The position numbers and the translations under genes are program-made. 64,000 nucleotides of DNA. Source: Rhodocyclales bacterium. GTDB lineage: Bacteria > Pseudomonadota > Gammaproteobacteria > Burkholderiales > Rhodocyclaceae. Shown here in pieces: positions 39,246 to 48,845 of this stretch. The DNA lies in contig JAQGMG010000003.1 of NCBI GenBank assembly GCA_028292485.1, positions 46,545 through 110,544 of the forward strand, in the 5' to 3' direction. The stretch's first letter is position 1; each line of letters starts with the position of its first letter. The notes under the pieces were generated by a model that saw nothing but the letters and a program-made list of their open reading frames with translations, was not told the DNA's origin and searched no databases.

Positions 39246-40271
39246 TCAGACCGACTTGATTCCCAGCTTTGCCATCAGCGCCTCGTCGCCCGTGACGTCA
39301 GGGTTGCCCGTGGTAAGCAATTTGTCGCCGTAGAAAATCGAATTGGCACCTGCCAGGAAGCACATGGCCTGTGCTTCTTCGGACATCTCGCGGCGGCCTG
39401 CGGAGAGGCGCACATAGCTCGTTGGCATCGTGATGCGCGCAGCAGCGATGGTGCGGACGAATTCAAAGATGTCGAGCGGTGGCGTATCGGCCAGTGGCGT
39501 GCCTTCGACGCGCACCAGATTGTTGATCGGCACGGACTCCGGTGGTGGCGTCATGCTGGCCAGTTGCGAGATCAGTGCGGCGCGACCACGGCGCGATTCG
39601 CCCATGCCGACGATGCCGCCGGAGCAGACGTGAATGCCGGCATCGCGCACCTTGTCGATGGTGTCGAAGCGGTCGGCCTGCGAGTGCGTGGAGATGATGG
39701 AGTCATACATCTCGGCGGCAGTGTCGAGATTGTGGTTGTAGTAGTCGAGACCGGCATCGGCGAGCTTGGCGGCCTGGCCTTCGCGCAGCATGCCGAGCGT
39801 GACGCAGGTTTCCAGGCCGAGCGATTTGACCTGCCGCACCATTTCGAGCACCGGTTCGAGGTCGCGATCCTTCGGGCCGCGCCAGGCGGCGCCCATGCAG
39901 AAGCGCGATGCACCGTTTTCCTTGGCGATGCGCGCCTTGTCGACCACTTCCCCGATAGCCATGAGCTCTTCGCTTTCGAGGCCGGTCTGGTAACGTTTGG
40001 CCTGCGAGCAGTAGCCGCAATCTTCGGAACAGCCGCCGGTCTTGATCGATAGCAGGGTCGAGCGCTGCACGGCGTTGGCGTCGAAATGCTCACGGTGAAC
40101 CTGCTGTGCGCGGAACATGAGATCGTTGAACGGCAGCTCGAACAGGGCCAGCACCGCATCGGTATTCCAGGCGCCGGCAGACGCCGCGTCGGCGGAGGTG
40201 CTGCGGGGGCGAACGAGCTTGATTTCCCTGGCCTGGATTTCGGGACGGCTGGAGGCTGTGCTGGTGGTCAT
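39246..40271 (-). CDS. bioB: Biotin synthase BioB
   Basis: 341 residues, a radical-SAM enzyme that inserts sulfur into dethiobiotin. The [4Fe-4S] cysteines are C81, C85 and C88 (CSEDCGYC). The family blocks [20 protein letters not shown] and VRVEGTPL are present. It is the first gene of a bioB-nhaD-bioC unit, divergent from comF with an 84-base gap that must contain both promoters. bioA, bioD and bioF are not in the window. Confidence 0.97.
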   Translation of the reverse strand: MTTSTASSRPEIQAREIKLVRPRSTSADAASAGAWNTDAVLALFELPFNDLMFRAQQVHREHFDANAVQRSTLLSIKTGGCSEDCGYCSQAKRYQTGLESEELMAIGEVVDKARIAKENGASRFCMGAAWRGPKDRDLEPVLEMVRQVKSLGLETCVTLGMLREGQAAKLADAGLDYYNHNLDTAAEMYDSIISTHSQADRFDTIDKVRDAGIHVCSGGIVGMGESRRGRAALISQLASMTPPPESVPINNLVRVEGTPLADTPPLDIFEFVRTIAAARITMPTSYVRLSAGRREMSEEAQAMCFLAGANSIFYGDKLLTTGNPDVTGDEALMAKLGIKSV

Positions 40272-40355
40272 GGAACAATCTCGATTCTTTAAGAAACAAC
40301 AAAGACAATCAAAGCAGCTGCGAATGTTGACGCAGCGGCGAATGATCCGGGAAAC

Positions 40356-41084
40356 ATGAAAGGCTTGTCAAACAACCAGATCAACCGTTGGCGCAACGCA
40401 AGCTCGCGCTTGCTGGCCCGGCTGTGGCCGCAGGATTGCTTCGTTTGCGGCGAGCCCGCCGGTGAAGTGGCTGTTTGCGCGGCCTGCAAGAATGATCTGC
40501 CATGGCTCGACACGGATTTCTGCCCAGTATGTGCTTTGCCGACACCGGGCGCGCAGGAATGCGGCCAATGCCTGCGTCGGCCGCCGCATTTCGATGCGAC
40601 GCTGGCTGCCTTCGTCTATACCCATCCCGTTCGTGAAATGGTGCTGGCCTTGAAGTTCGGGCCGGTGTTCGCGGTGCGCGACGTGCTGGTCGGCGGTTTG
40701 CTCACGGCACTTGGCGCACTTCGCGCCGACTGTATCGTGCCCATGCCGATCCACAAGCGGCGCATCGCCGAGCGCGGTTTCAATCAGTCCATGGAACTGG
40801 CGCGGGACCTTGGCAGGGCCGTGCATCTGCCGGTGCGAGCCGAGTTGGTGGTGCGCGACTTGAACACGCCGCATCAGACCGGTTTGCCGATCCGCCAGCG
40901 CAGAAAGAACATGCGCGGCGCCTTTCGCTGCGTCGAATCCATTGCTGGCCTGCATGTACTGGTGATCGATGATGTCATCACCAGCGGTGCAACACTCGAT
41001 GAACTGGCGCGTACCCTGAAGCTGGCTGGCGCCGCGCGCGTGACGAATCTGCTGGTGGCAAGAACGCTGCGCGAAAAAGACTAG
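40356..41084 (+). CDS. comF: ComF family phosphoribosyltransferase-like protein
   Basis: 242 residues. An N-terminal zinc-ribbon (CFVCGEP, CAAC, CPVC, CGQC) is followed by a phosphoribosyltransferase fold with the PRPP loop [16 protein letters not shown] and the family segment [14 protein letters not shown]. ComF proteins are required for natural transformation in several bacteria, probably at the DNA uptake or recombination step. Together with the type IV pilus genes in this window it is consistent with competence, though that is not shown. Confidence 0.92.
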   Translation: MKGLSNNQINRWRNASSRLLARLWPQDCFVCGEPAGEVAVCAACKNDLPWLDTDFCPVCALPTPGAQECGQCLRRPPHFDATLAAFVYTHPVREMVLALKFGPVFAVRDVLVGGLLTALGALRADCIVPMPIHKRRIAERGFNQSMELARDLGRAVHLPVRAELVVRDLNTPHQTGLPIRQRRKNMRGAFRCVESIAGLHVLVIDDVITSGATLDELARTLKLAGAARVTNLLVARTLREKD

Positions 41085-41178
41085 CGGACGAATACACCGG
41101 TAACATCGGCGGCTCAGCTGAATCTCCATACTCTGAGTCTCCATACCAATTCGCAGCTCAACTTTCTCATTGACGGTC

Positions 41179-41643
41179 ATGTTCCACATCGTCCTGTTTG
41201 AACCCGAGATCCCGCCGAACACCGGCAATATCATGCGCCTGTGTGCCAACACGGGGGCGCAACTTCATCTTGTTCAGCCGCTGGGTTTCGAGCTTAGCGA
41301 CAAGCTGCTGGCGCGCGCTGGCATGGACTATCGCGACAAGGCCGTGGTGACGGTGCATGGCGATTGGCTGGCGTGCAGTACGGCGCTGGCGGGGCGGCGC
41401 ATGTTTGCGATGACGACGCATGGCAGCCAGCGCTTCGATATACCCCGTTACGAGGCCGGCGATGTGTTCGTATTCGGGCCGGAGTCACGCGGGTTGCCGG
41501 TGTGGCTGCGCGAGAGCTTTCCTGCCGAGCGGCGGCTGCGCATCCCGATGGTGGCCGACAGTCGCAGTCTGAATCTTTCCAATAGCGCGGCAGTCGTCGT
41601 GTTCGAGGCCTGGCGACAGCTGGAATTCAGCGCTGGCGTCTAA
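41179..41643 (+). CDS. trmL: tRNA (cytidine/uridine-2'-O-)-methyltransferase TrmL
   Basis: 154 residues of the SPOUT (SpoU) family, the size of TrmL/YibK, which methylates the wobble position of tRNA-Leu. The N-terminal FHIVLFEPEIPPNTGNIMRLCANTG, the middle FGPESRGLP and the C-terminal RSLNLSNSAAVVVFE motifs form the knot. The ATG at 41179 was chosen over a TTG at 41170 because the family starts MFHIVL. Confidence 0.94.
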   Translation: MFHIVLFEPEIPPNTGNIMRLCANTGAQLHLVQPLGFELSDKLLARAGMDYRDKAVVTVHGDWLACSTALAGRRMFAMTTHGSQRFDIPRYEAGDVFVFGPESRGLPVWLRESFPAERRLRIPMVADSRSLNLSNSAAVVVFEAWRQLEFSAGV

Positions 41644-41860
41644 AGAGTCGTAGCGTTTGTTGTCTCAACGCAGGTGACAAGGTATTGGTCGGTCAAACAC
41701 CCGAAATTTGATCAAAGGGGGGGCTACCGGCCTTATCCGATGGCATTATTTGCGGAAATGCCTTGCAAGGCGCGTCTGAAGGGCGCGAGGGGCAAATCTT
41801 CGCGGCGCATATGAATCACCGAAAGACCTTCCTCCGCCAACCTGCAGCTAGAAAAGAGAC

Positions 41861-42799
41861 ATGAAACAGCACAGTCGTATCGCCTTGTTTGGCGAATGCA
41901 TGATCGAATTGCGCGGCCAGATGTTCGGCACGATGCAGCAGAACTTTGGCGGCGACACGCTCAATACGGCGGTTTACCTCGCCAGGCTTGGCGCCGAGGG
42001 TGGCGTACGCGTTTCCTACGTCACCCAGCTTGGCAACGACGCTTACAGCAAGGCGATGCTTGAAGCCTGGGCGCTGGAAGGCATCGATACCCGCCTGGTG
42101 CGTTCCGAAGACGGCAAGATGCCCGGCTTGTACACCATCCAGGTGGACGAAAGCGGTGAGCGCACTTTCTATTACTGGCGCGACATGAGCGCGGCGAAGG
42201 ATTACTTCGTTGACGATCCCAGCCCGCTGGAAGCGCACATCGACGAGCTCGATGCCCTTTACTACAGCGGTATCAGCCTCGCCGTGTTGCCGGAATCAGG
42301 CCGGGAGCGGCTCTTCGGCGTCATCGAACGATTGCGCGCACGCGGTGGCAAGGTATTCTTCGATAACAACTATCGCCCGCGCCTGTGGCGTGGCGATCCA
42401 AATACCGCGGCATGGTACGACCGGGCCTTTGCCAATGCCGATCTGGCCATGATCACGCTCGAAGACAATGCCGCCCTGTATGGCCTGGATGAAGAGTCGG
42501 CGATCAGTCATGCTTTTTCGCTGACTGCCGAAGAAGTCGTCATCAAACGTGGCATCGAGCAGACCATCGTTCGCGTGCGCGGCATGGAAGCGTTTCTGGT
42601 GCCCACCTTCAAGGTTGCCAAGGTGGTCGACACCACCGGTGCTGGCGATTCGTTCGCTGGCGGCTATCTGGCAGCACGCCTGCAGGGGCAGCCGCCGGAG
42701 GTTGCTGCGCGTTCGGGCAACAAGATTGCTTCCATCGTCGTGCAATATCCCGGCGCAATCATTCCCCGCGAGGCGATGCCGGTGTTTTTCTTCACCTAG
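41861..42799 (+). CDS. kdgK: 2-keto-3-deoxygluconate kinase
   Basis: 312 residues of the PfkB sugar kinase family. The N-terminal FGECMIELRG and GGDTLNTAVYLARLG motifs and the catalytic segment DTTGAGDSF with D263 are clear. It phosphorylates KDG to KDPG. The neighbours uxaB and uxaA place it in hexuronate breakdown. The 217 bases before it hold no gene; a short TTTGATCAAA palindrome is visible there but no clear promoter. The ATG follows AAAAGAGAC. Confidence 0.92.
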   Translation: MKQHSRIALFGECMIELRGQMFGTMQQNFGGDTLNTAVYLARLGAEGGVRVSYVTQLGNDAYSKAMLEAWALEGIDTRLVRSEDGKMPGLYTIQVDESGERTFYYWRDMSAAKDYFVDDPSPLEAHIDELDALYYSGISLAVLPESGRERLFGVIERLRARGGKVFFDNNYRPRLWRGDPNTAAWYDRAFANADLAMITLEDNAALYGLDEESAISHAFSLTAEEVVIKRGIEQTIVRVRGMEAFLVPTFKVAKVVDTTGAGDSFAGGYLAARLQGQPPEVAARSGNKIASIVVQYPGAIIPREAMPVFFFT

Positions 42800-42865
42800 C
42801 CAAGCACACGCTCTGTGCCGGAGCGCTTCTTACTTGTCAGGCACCTCGGGTTGATATGTAATAAG

Positions 42866-42894
42866 TTGACAGATGTTGTCTTACAACTTATCGT
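42866..42894 (+). promoter_or_regulatory. Promoter with overlapping GntR-type operator upstream of uxaB
   Basis: A perfect -35 box TTGACA (42866-42871) and a TATCGT -10 (42889-42894) are 17 bases apart. The spacer holds the inverted repeat GTTGT-CTT-ACAAC (42875-42887), flanked by a wider TAAGTTG/CAACTTA pair (42862-42868, 42884-42890). The TTGT-N3-ACAA form resembles operators of GntR/FadR-family sugar-acid regulators. No regulator gene is in the window, so the partner is unknown. Confidence 0.65.
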
Positions 42895-42949
42895 ATCTGC
42901 TTCTGCCCGGCCGAAGCAAAGGGGCGCTTATGTATCCAGGGAGTCTTCT

Positions 42950-44491
42950 TTGCCCATCCTGAATCGCAATCTCCTCTCGGAGGGCAACCCTGAGGGCAAT
43001 GTCCGGGCTGAAGTGCCTGCGCCAGGCGGGCGTTCGGCAATGCCACAGGTTGGCATCCTGCAGATCGGCGATGGCAATTTCCTGCGCGGCTTTGCCGACT
43101 GGATGATCGAGCTCGCCAACGAGGCGGGCGTGTTCAACGGCAGTGTCAGCATCGCTGCGGCACGTGGCCCTGGTGCCATTCCGGCATTGCGCGCGCAAGA
43201 TGGTCTGTTCACCGTCCTGACGCGAGGTGTGCAGGGTGGTCAGCTTGTCGACAAGGCACGTGTCATTGCCTGTGTGCGCGAGCTCATCGATCCGTCGACC
43301 GAGTGGCAGGCGCTGCTGACATGCGCTGCGGTGCCCAATCTGCGCTTCCTGATTTCGAACACGACTGAAGCGGGCATTGTGTATGTCGATGAGCCCAACT
43401 CTGCAGCAAGCTGCCCGCGAAGTTTCCCCGCCAAGCTGACAGCCTTGCTGTGGGAGCGTTTTGTAAAGCTCGGCGGCAGCCCGTCGGCCGGGCTCATCGT
43501 CCTGCCTTGCGAGCTGGTGGAAGACAATGGCTCCAAGCTGCGTCAGATCGTGCTGCAGCATGCCGGGGCCTGGGGCCTGCCCCCGATATTCCAGTCCTGG
43601 ATCGAACAGCACAACCATTTTCTGAATACGCTTGTAGACCGCATCGTTCCGGGCTTTCCAGCCAATGAGGCAGATGCCGTGTTTGCCGATCTCGGTTATG
43701 AAGACAGCATGCTCGTCGTGGCCGAGCCGTTTCATGTGTGGGTGATCGAGGGGCCACAGCGCCTGGCCGAAGAGTTCCCGCTGCACAAGGCCGGGCTGAA
43801 CGTCATCTGGACCGACGACCTGAAGCCCTATCGCAGCAGCAAGGTGCGGGTGCTCAACGGCGCGCATACGGCCATGGCCTTGTCCGCTTTTGGCGCCGGG
43901 CTGGACAGCGTCAAGAGCGTGATCGACGACGAAGTCTTGTCACAGTACCTGCACAAGCTCATGTTCGAAGAGATCGTTCCCTTCGTGCCACGTCCGGAGG
44001 AAGAACGCAAACAGTACGCCGCTGCCATCATGGAGCGTTTTGCCAACCCCTACGTTCGTCATGAGCTGCTTTCAATCGCGCTCAACTCTGTGTCGAAATG
44101 GCAGGTACGTGTGCTGCCGACGATCAAGGACTATGCGCGCGAACATGGCAAGGCGCCAAAGCTGCTGTCTTTCTCGCTGGCCGCGTTGCTGGACTTCTAT
44201 CATGGCAGCTGGAATGCGGCCGGGGAGTATGCTGGCTCGCGCGACGGCACACCCGATGGCACACCCTATCCCATCAAGGACAATGCAGACGTCATTGAAA
44301 TAATTGCCGAAGCCTGGCATGGCGGTGACGATGGAAGGGATCTGCCTGAACGCGTACACAGCATGCTGGCCGATACCCGTTTGTGGGGTGAGGACTTGAC
44401 GGCGATTCCAGCATTGTCGACGCAAGTTACCGCCGCGCTGAAACGCATCAAGGAGGTTGGAACACGGGCGGCGATCGCCGAGTTGCTGTAG
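42950..44491 (+). CDS. uxaB: Tagaturonate reductase (altronate oxidoreductase) UxaB
   Basis: 513 residues of the long-chain mannitol dehydrogenase family, UxaB type. It reduces tagaturonate to altronate with NADH in galacturonate catabolism. Visible are the NAD-binding GILQIGDGNFLRGFADW block, LISNTTEAGIVY, LPCELVEDNG and KVRVLNGAHTAMALSAFGAG. The start is TTG at 42950, with AGGGAG six bases before it, which gives the family N-terminus (PILNRNLL). The frame runs further up to 42815, but through the promoter/operator region. It could be a fructuronate reductase, but the partner uxaA favours UxaB. Confidence 0.88.
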   Translation: MPILNRNLLSEGNPEGNVRAEVPAPGGRSAMPQVGILQIGDGNFLRGFADWMIELANEAGVFNGSVSIAAARGPGAIPALRAQDGLFTVLTRGVQGGQLVDKARVIACVRELIDPSTEWQALLTCAAVPNLRFLISNTTEAGIVYVDEPNSAASCPRSFPAKLTALLWERFVKLGGSPSAGLIVLPCELVEDNGSKLRQIVLQHAGAWGLPPIFQSWIEQHNHFLNTLVDRIVPGFPANEADAVFADLGYEDSMLVVAEPFHVWVIEGPQRLAEEFPLHKAGLNVIWTDDLKPYRSSKVRVLNGAHTAMALSAFGAGLDSVKSVIDDEVLSQYLHKLMFEEIVPFVPRPEEERKQYAAAIMERFANPYVRHELLSIALNSVSKWQVRVLPTIKDYAREHGKAPKLLSFSLAALLDFYHGSWNAAGEYAGSRDGTPDGTPYPIKDNADVIEIIAEAWHGGDDGRDLPERVHSMLADTRLWGEDLTAIPALSTQVTAALKRIKEVGTRAAIAELL

Positions 44492-44598
44492 ATCCAGTTG
44501 CCCTGGATTTGACCTGAAATCTGTCCCGAAACCTGTCCTGAATTTCTTGGTGTTTGCCCGCTCCAATCGCAGCAGAGCAAGCGTAGCCGGAGCCCAAA

Positions 44599-46113
44599 AT
44601 GTCCCAGTCCGCAGCCATCCGCCTCCACGCCAATGATGATGTCGTCATTGCCACGCAACAGCTCATGCCGGGTAACCGCATCGATGCGGAAGGCCTGGCG
44701 ATCCACGACCTGATCCCGCCGGGTCACAAGGTGGCAACGCGTAACATCAAGGCCGGCGAGGCGGTGCGCCGTTACAACCAGATCATCGGTTTCGCCAAGG
44801 CCGATATCGGCCTTGGCAAACACGTGCACTCACAGAATCTCGCCGTCGCCGAGTTCGCCCGCGAGCATTCTTTCTGCGCCGACCGTCATGACACGCCGCG
44901 CGTGGCGCAGCCTGCGACCTTCATGGGTTACAAACGCCGTAACGGCAGGGCCGGCACACGCAATTACATTGCAGTAATCGCCTCGGTGAATTGTTCTGCA
45001 ACGGTCGTGCGCAACATCGCCCGACACTTCACGCCGGAAGTGCTGGCGGCCTATCCGAATATTGACGGCGTCATTTCCCTCGTGCACCAGACGGGTTGCG
45101 GCATGGACAGCAAGGGCGAGGGCATGCAGGCTCTGCGCCGCACCCTGAACGGCTATGCCATTCATCCCAATACGGCGGCTGCCTTATTCGTGGGATTAGG
45201 CTGCGAGGTCAATCAGGTCGGGCCGATGGTGGAGAAGCTCGGCAGCATGCAGCCAGGCATGCTGCAGACGCTCAACATCCAGGATCTGGGCGGTACTTCG
45301 AATGCCATCAGCAAGGGCATCGAGCTGGTCGAGGCCATGCTGCCCGCAGTGAATGAATTCAAGCGTGAACCGCTGCCCGTCAGCGAGCTGATCATCGGCC
45401 TCAATTGCGGTGGCTCGGATGGCTATTCCGGCATCACGGCCAACCCCGCCCTGGGCGGCGCAGTGGATCTGCTGGTTGCCAATGGCGGTACTGCGATTCT
45501 CTCCGAGACACCGGAAATCTATGGCGCCGAGCACCTGCTTACTTGCCGCGCGGCAACGCCGGAAATTGCCGAAAAACTGCTTGCCCGCATCGGCTGGTGG
45601 AAGGACTACACCAGCCGCAACGGCGGCGAAATGGACAACAATCCGTCGGTGGGCAACAAGGCAGGTGGGCTCACCACCATCCTGGAAAAATCACTCGGAG
45701 CGGTGGCCAAGGGCGGCACTACCAATCTCAATGCGGTCTACGAATATGCCGAGCAGGTAACGGAAAAGGGCTTCGTGTTCATGGATACGCCGGGCTACGA
45801 CCCGGTGTCGGCAACGGGACAGGCAGCAGGCGGCGCGCAGATCATCTGCTTCACGACCGGGCGCGGTTCTGCTTTCGGGTGTGCAGGCGTGCCGACCATC
45901 AAGTTCTCGACCAACAACGTACTGTGGAATCGCCAGCGTGACGATATGGACGTGAACACCGGCGATCTGCTGGATGGCGTGCCGATGCAGGCCATCAGCC
46001 AGCGTATCTTCGATGCGATCGTGCGCCACGCCTCAGGCGAAAAAACCCGCAGCGAAGTGCTGGGTTATGGACAGGACGAATTCCTGCCCTGGCAGATTGG
46101 CGCGGTCATGTAA
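44599..46113 (+). CDS. uxaA: Altronate dehydratase UxaA
   Basis: 504 residues: an N-terminal SAF-like domain (residues about 8-90) and the UxaA dehydratase domain (from about 110, RAGTRNYIAVIASVNCSATVV). It converts altronate to KDG, the substrate of KdgK encoded just upstream. Conserved Cys-containing motifs (VHQTGCGMDSKGEG, GLGCEVNQVG, GLNCGGSDGYSGITANPALG) fit an iron-dependent active site. Galactarate dehydratase is the main alternative; the uxaB neighbour, 107 bases upstream, favours altronate. Confidence 0.9.
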   Translation: MSQSAAIRLHANDDVVIATQQLMPGNRIDAEGLAIHDLIPPGHKVATRNIKAGEAVRRYNQIIGFAKADIGLGKHVHSQNLAVAEFAREHSFCADRHDTPRVAQPATFMGYKRRNGRAGTRNYIAVIASVNCSATVVRNIARHFTPEVLAAYPNIDGVISLVHQTGCGMDSKGEGMQALRRTLNGYAIHPNTAAALFVGLGCEVNQVGPMVEKLGSMQPGMLQTLNIQDLGGTSNAISKGIELVEAMLPAVNEFKREPLPVSELIIGLNCGGSDGYSGITANPALGGAVDLLVANGGTAILSETPEIYGAEHLLTCRAATPEIAEKLLARIGWWKDYTSRNGGEMDNNPSVGNKAGGLTTILEKSLGAVAKGGTTNLNAVYEYAEQVTEKGFVFMDTPGYDPVSATGQAAGGAQIICFTTGRGSAFGCAGVPTIKFSTNNVLWNRQRDDMDVNTGDLLDGVPMQAISQRIFDAIVRHASGEKTRSEVLGYGQDEFLPWQIGAVM

Positions 46114-46191
46114 GTCGGATGAGCGAAGCGCTATCTGACGTTCAGGGTTATTTTGGGGATGACATACTTGACTTGCTGGGCCCAATTTTTC

Positions 46192-46274
46192 GTCATTCCC
46201 GCGAAAGCGGGAATCCACTTCTACGCGATGATCGTCCGTGCCACAAAGTAGATTCCCGCTTTCGCGGGAATGAC
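46192..46274. repeat. MITE-like dispersed repeat, copy 1
   Basis: Two inverted copies of a unit beginning GTCATTCCCGCGAAAGCGGG face each other over 83 bases. Each unit is itself a small hairpin (CCCGCGAAAGCGGG). The left arm carries an extra CACTTC before CTAC/TAC compared with the right arm. The same composite element recurs at 62105-62183. It lies between the convergent uxaA and fur genes. Similar ATTCCC...GGGAAT repeats are known in Neisseria and other Betaproteobacteria. Confidence 0.85.
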
Positions 46275-46312
46275 GGATTTGAAAATCAGGGACTAAAAAA
46301 ATATGTAAGCCC

Positions 46313-46738
46313 CTATTTTTTCTTGGCCTCGACGCAGGTGTGGCACAGCCCGTACAGATGCATGGCGTGATCGCTCAGGGTGAAGCCAAGCTCGCTGGCA
46401 ATCTCGTGCTGGCGTGCCTCGATCGCTTCGTCGAAGAACTCTTCGACGCGGCCGCAACTCAGGCAGACGATATGGTCGTGGTGATGACCTTCGTTGAGTT
46501 CGAACACCGCTTTGCCTGATTCGAAGTGATGGCGTTTCAACAGGCCGGCTTCTTCGAATTGCGTCAATACGCGGTAAATGGTTGCCAGGCCGACGTCGAG
46601 GTCTTCGGCAAGCAACAGGCGATAGACGTCTTCGGCCGTGAGGTGGCGTTCGTTGCTGCGCTGAAACAGATCGAGGATCTTCAGGCGTGGCAGCGTGGCC
46701 TTGAGACCCATGTTCTTGAGGCTTTGCGGGGAGGCCAT
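46313..46738 (-). CDS. fur: Ferric uptake regulator Fur
   Basis: 141 residues. An N-terminal winged helix ([11 protein letters not shown] then [16 protein letters not shown]) is followed by the metal-binding dimerisation domain: HHHDH at 85-89 and cysteine pairs C92/C95 and C132/C135. It represses iron uptake genes when bound to Fe2+. It is divergent from bamE, with a 165-base shared region. This fur-bamE-dapB arrangement is conserved in Betaproteobacteria. Confidence 0.95.
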   Translation of the reverse strand: MASPQSLKNMGLKATLPRLKILDLFQRSNERHLTAEDVYRLLLAEDLDVGLATIYRVLTQFEEAGLLKRHHFESGKAVFELNEGHHHDHIVCLSCGRVEEFFDEAIEARQHEIASELGFTLSDHAMHLYGLCHTCVEAKKK

Positions 46739-46903
46739 CTTGTGCTCCGGGAGAGGGTGAGAGGGCAGGGCGCCGAAGTGCCTATGATATAGTTTCGCGC
46801 TTCAGCGTGGAACGCGTCAGTATCTTACGCCGACCCTTGCCTCTGTGAGCCGGCTGGCTTGTTCCCTACATCGCCGCCGGTTGCTGGTCCGTTCAGGATT
46901 TTT

Positions 46904-47338
46904 ATGTTCATTGCCCGTTTCATCAAACCCGTTTGCCGGTTCTTTCAGGACTTGTTTGCACCGAGATTGCTGCTGACCGCGGTGCTGGTTCTTGGCGTGT
47001 CGGCGTGTGGCCTGACGCGGCTGCGGCCCTACAGCATCGATATCCGGCAGGGCAACTATGTGACGCAGGAGATGGCTTCGCAGCTGACTCCCGGCATGAC
47101 TGAAGAGCAGGTGCGTTTCATCATGGGCTCGCCCTTGCTCATTGACCCGTTTCATTCCAATCGCTGGGATTATGTTTATCGCTACGCACCGCAGGGCAAG
47201 GTGAGCGAGATGCGCCGCATTACCGTGATGTTCAAGGATGGCAAACTCAGCAGCGTTGAGGGCGATGTTGTCGCTTCCCTGCCTGCTACCGCGGTTGCCG
47301 TGACGACAGCGCAAAGCACGCCTCGGGCAACCCCCTGA
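46904..47338 (+). CDS. bamE: Outer membrane assembly lipoprotein BamE (SmpA)
   Basis: 144 residues. The lipobox LGVSAC places the lipidated cysteine at C35. The SmpA/OmlA fold motifs are clear: GNYVTQEMASQLTPGMTEEQVRFIMGSPLLIDPFHSNRWDYVYRY, read in order from residue 45. It is part of the Bam complex that inserts outer-membrane proteins. The ATG at 46904 has AGGA upstream; a TTG at 46859 would give an over-long leader. Confidence 0.94.
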   Translation: MFIARFIKPVCRFFQDLFAPRLLLTAVLVLGVSACGLTRLRPYSIDIRQGNYVTQEMASQLTPGMTEEQVRFIMGSPLLIDPFHSNRWDYVYRYAPQGKVSEMRRITVMFKDGKLSSVEGDVVASLPATAVAVTTAQSTPRATP

Positions 47339-48178
<840 letters not shown>

Positions 48179-48328
48179 GGTCGGTTGCGTGTAGCTCACA
48201 CGCGGTCTGCAATCTGGATGTATCACGTCTTCAGGCATAGGGGTCTGCCCTGATGCCATCCGTCAGGTCAAAGGTTTAGCTTCGCGTGCCGGCTCGCAGA
48301 AGCCGTGCAGACCATAACGGAGGAGACG

Positions 48329-48523
48329 ATGATGAGCACAGCCATGCCTGCGCCAAGCAGGCTTCTTGTGTCGCCCGCAATTTGCGACGTTCTTGCGGCC
48401 CCCGCCGCACGTGACAAGGCAATTCGTCGATGCGCTGATGCGCATCCTTCGACGCCAGCCCCTCGATCTCGCTCAATCAGCGACGTTTTTCCTTCAGCAC
48501 GCTGGCACCGTCGACGCCCGTAA
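48329..48523 (+). CDS. Doubtful small ORF with a strong ribosome site
   Basis: 64 residues from an ATG preceded by GGAGGAGACG, an excellent ribosome site. The product is rich in Ala, Arg, Ser and Pro, has no membrane segment and resembles nothing I know. It is the best coding candidate in the 667-base gap 48179-48845. The other plus frame nearby (48366-48713) is equally open, so coding status is unclear; a decayed gene is possible. Confidence 0.25.
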   Translation: MMSTAMPAPSRLLVSPAICDVLAAPAARDKAIRRCADAHPSTPAPRSRSISDVFPSARWHRRRP

Positions 48524-48845
48524 CGGCAGCGCCTGCGCCGCACCCGTGCGTCCTTTGCGGTTGATGGAAACTATCGCTTCCGTATGTATTCCCAAAAGAA
48601 GCGCCACATGTGGCCTTCCTTCTGACCATGCCGATTTTTCATCATGGCGTGAAGGTCTTGGCGTTTGCGCTGGTTTCGCGGTTTTCATTGTTCGGACGGG
48701 CTGCCATGTTTGATCAGAGGCGGCCATCAAAGGAGGTGAACACACATATTTCAGGCAATTGGAGCAGGGGGGCTGAGGGTTCTTTAAAGGGCCTTATAAA
48801 AACATGACGTTACATTAATCAGACCTATAAAGAAGGAGACAAAGC

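Noticed and set aside
41655..41675. Second uronate operator (GTTG-TCT-CAAC) upstream of kdgK
   Set aside because: Arms of only four bases and different spacing from the uxaB site; likely chance.
42881..43867. 328-codon minus-strand frame opposite uxaB
   Set aside because: Shadow of a strongly supported gene, and it runs through the proposed uxaB promoter.
46192..46274. CRISPR array
   Set aside because: Only two inverted (not direct) copies and no regular spacers; no cas genes in the window.
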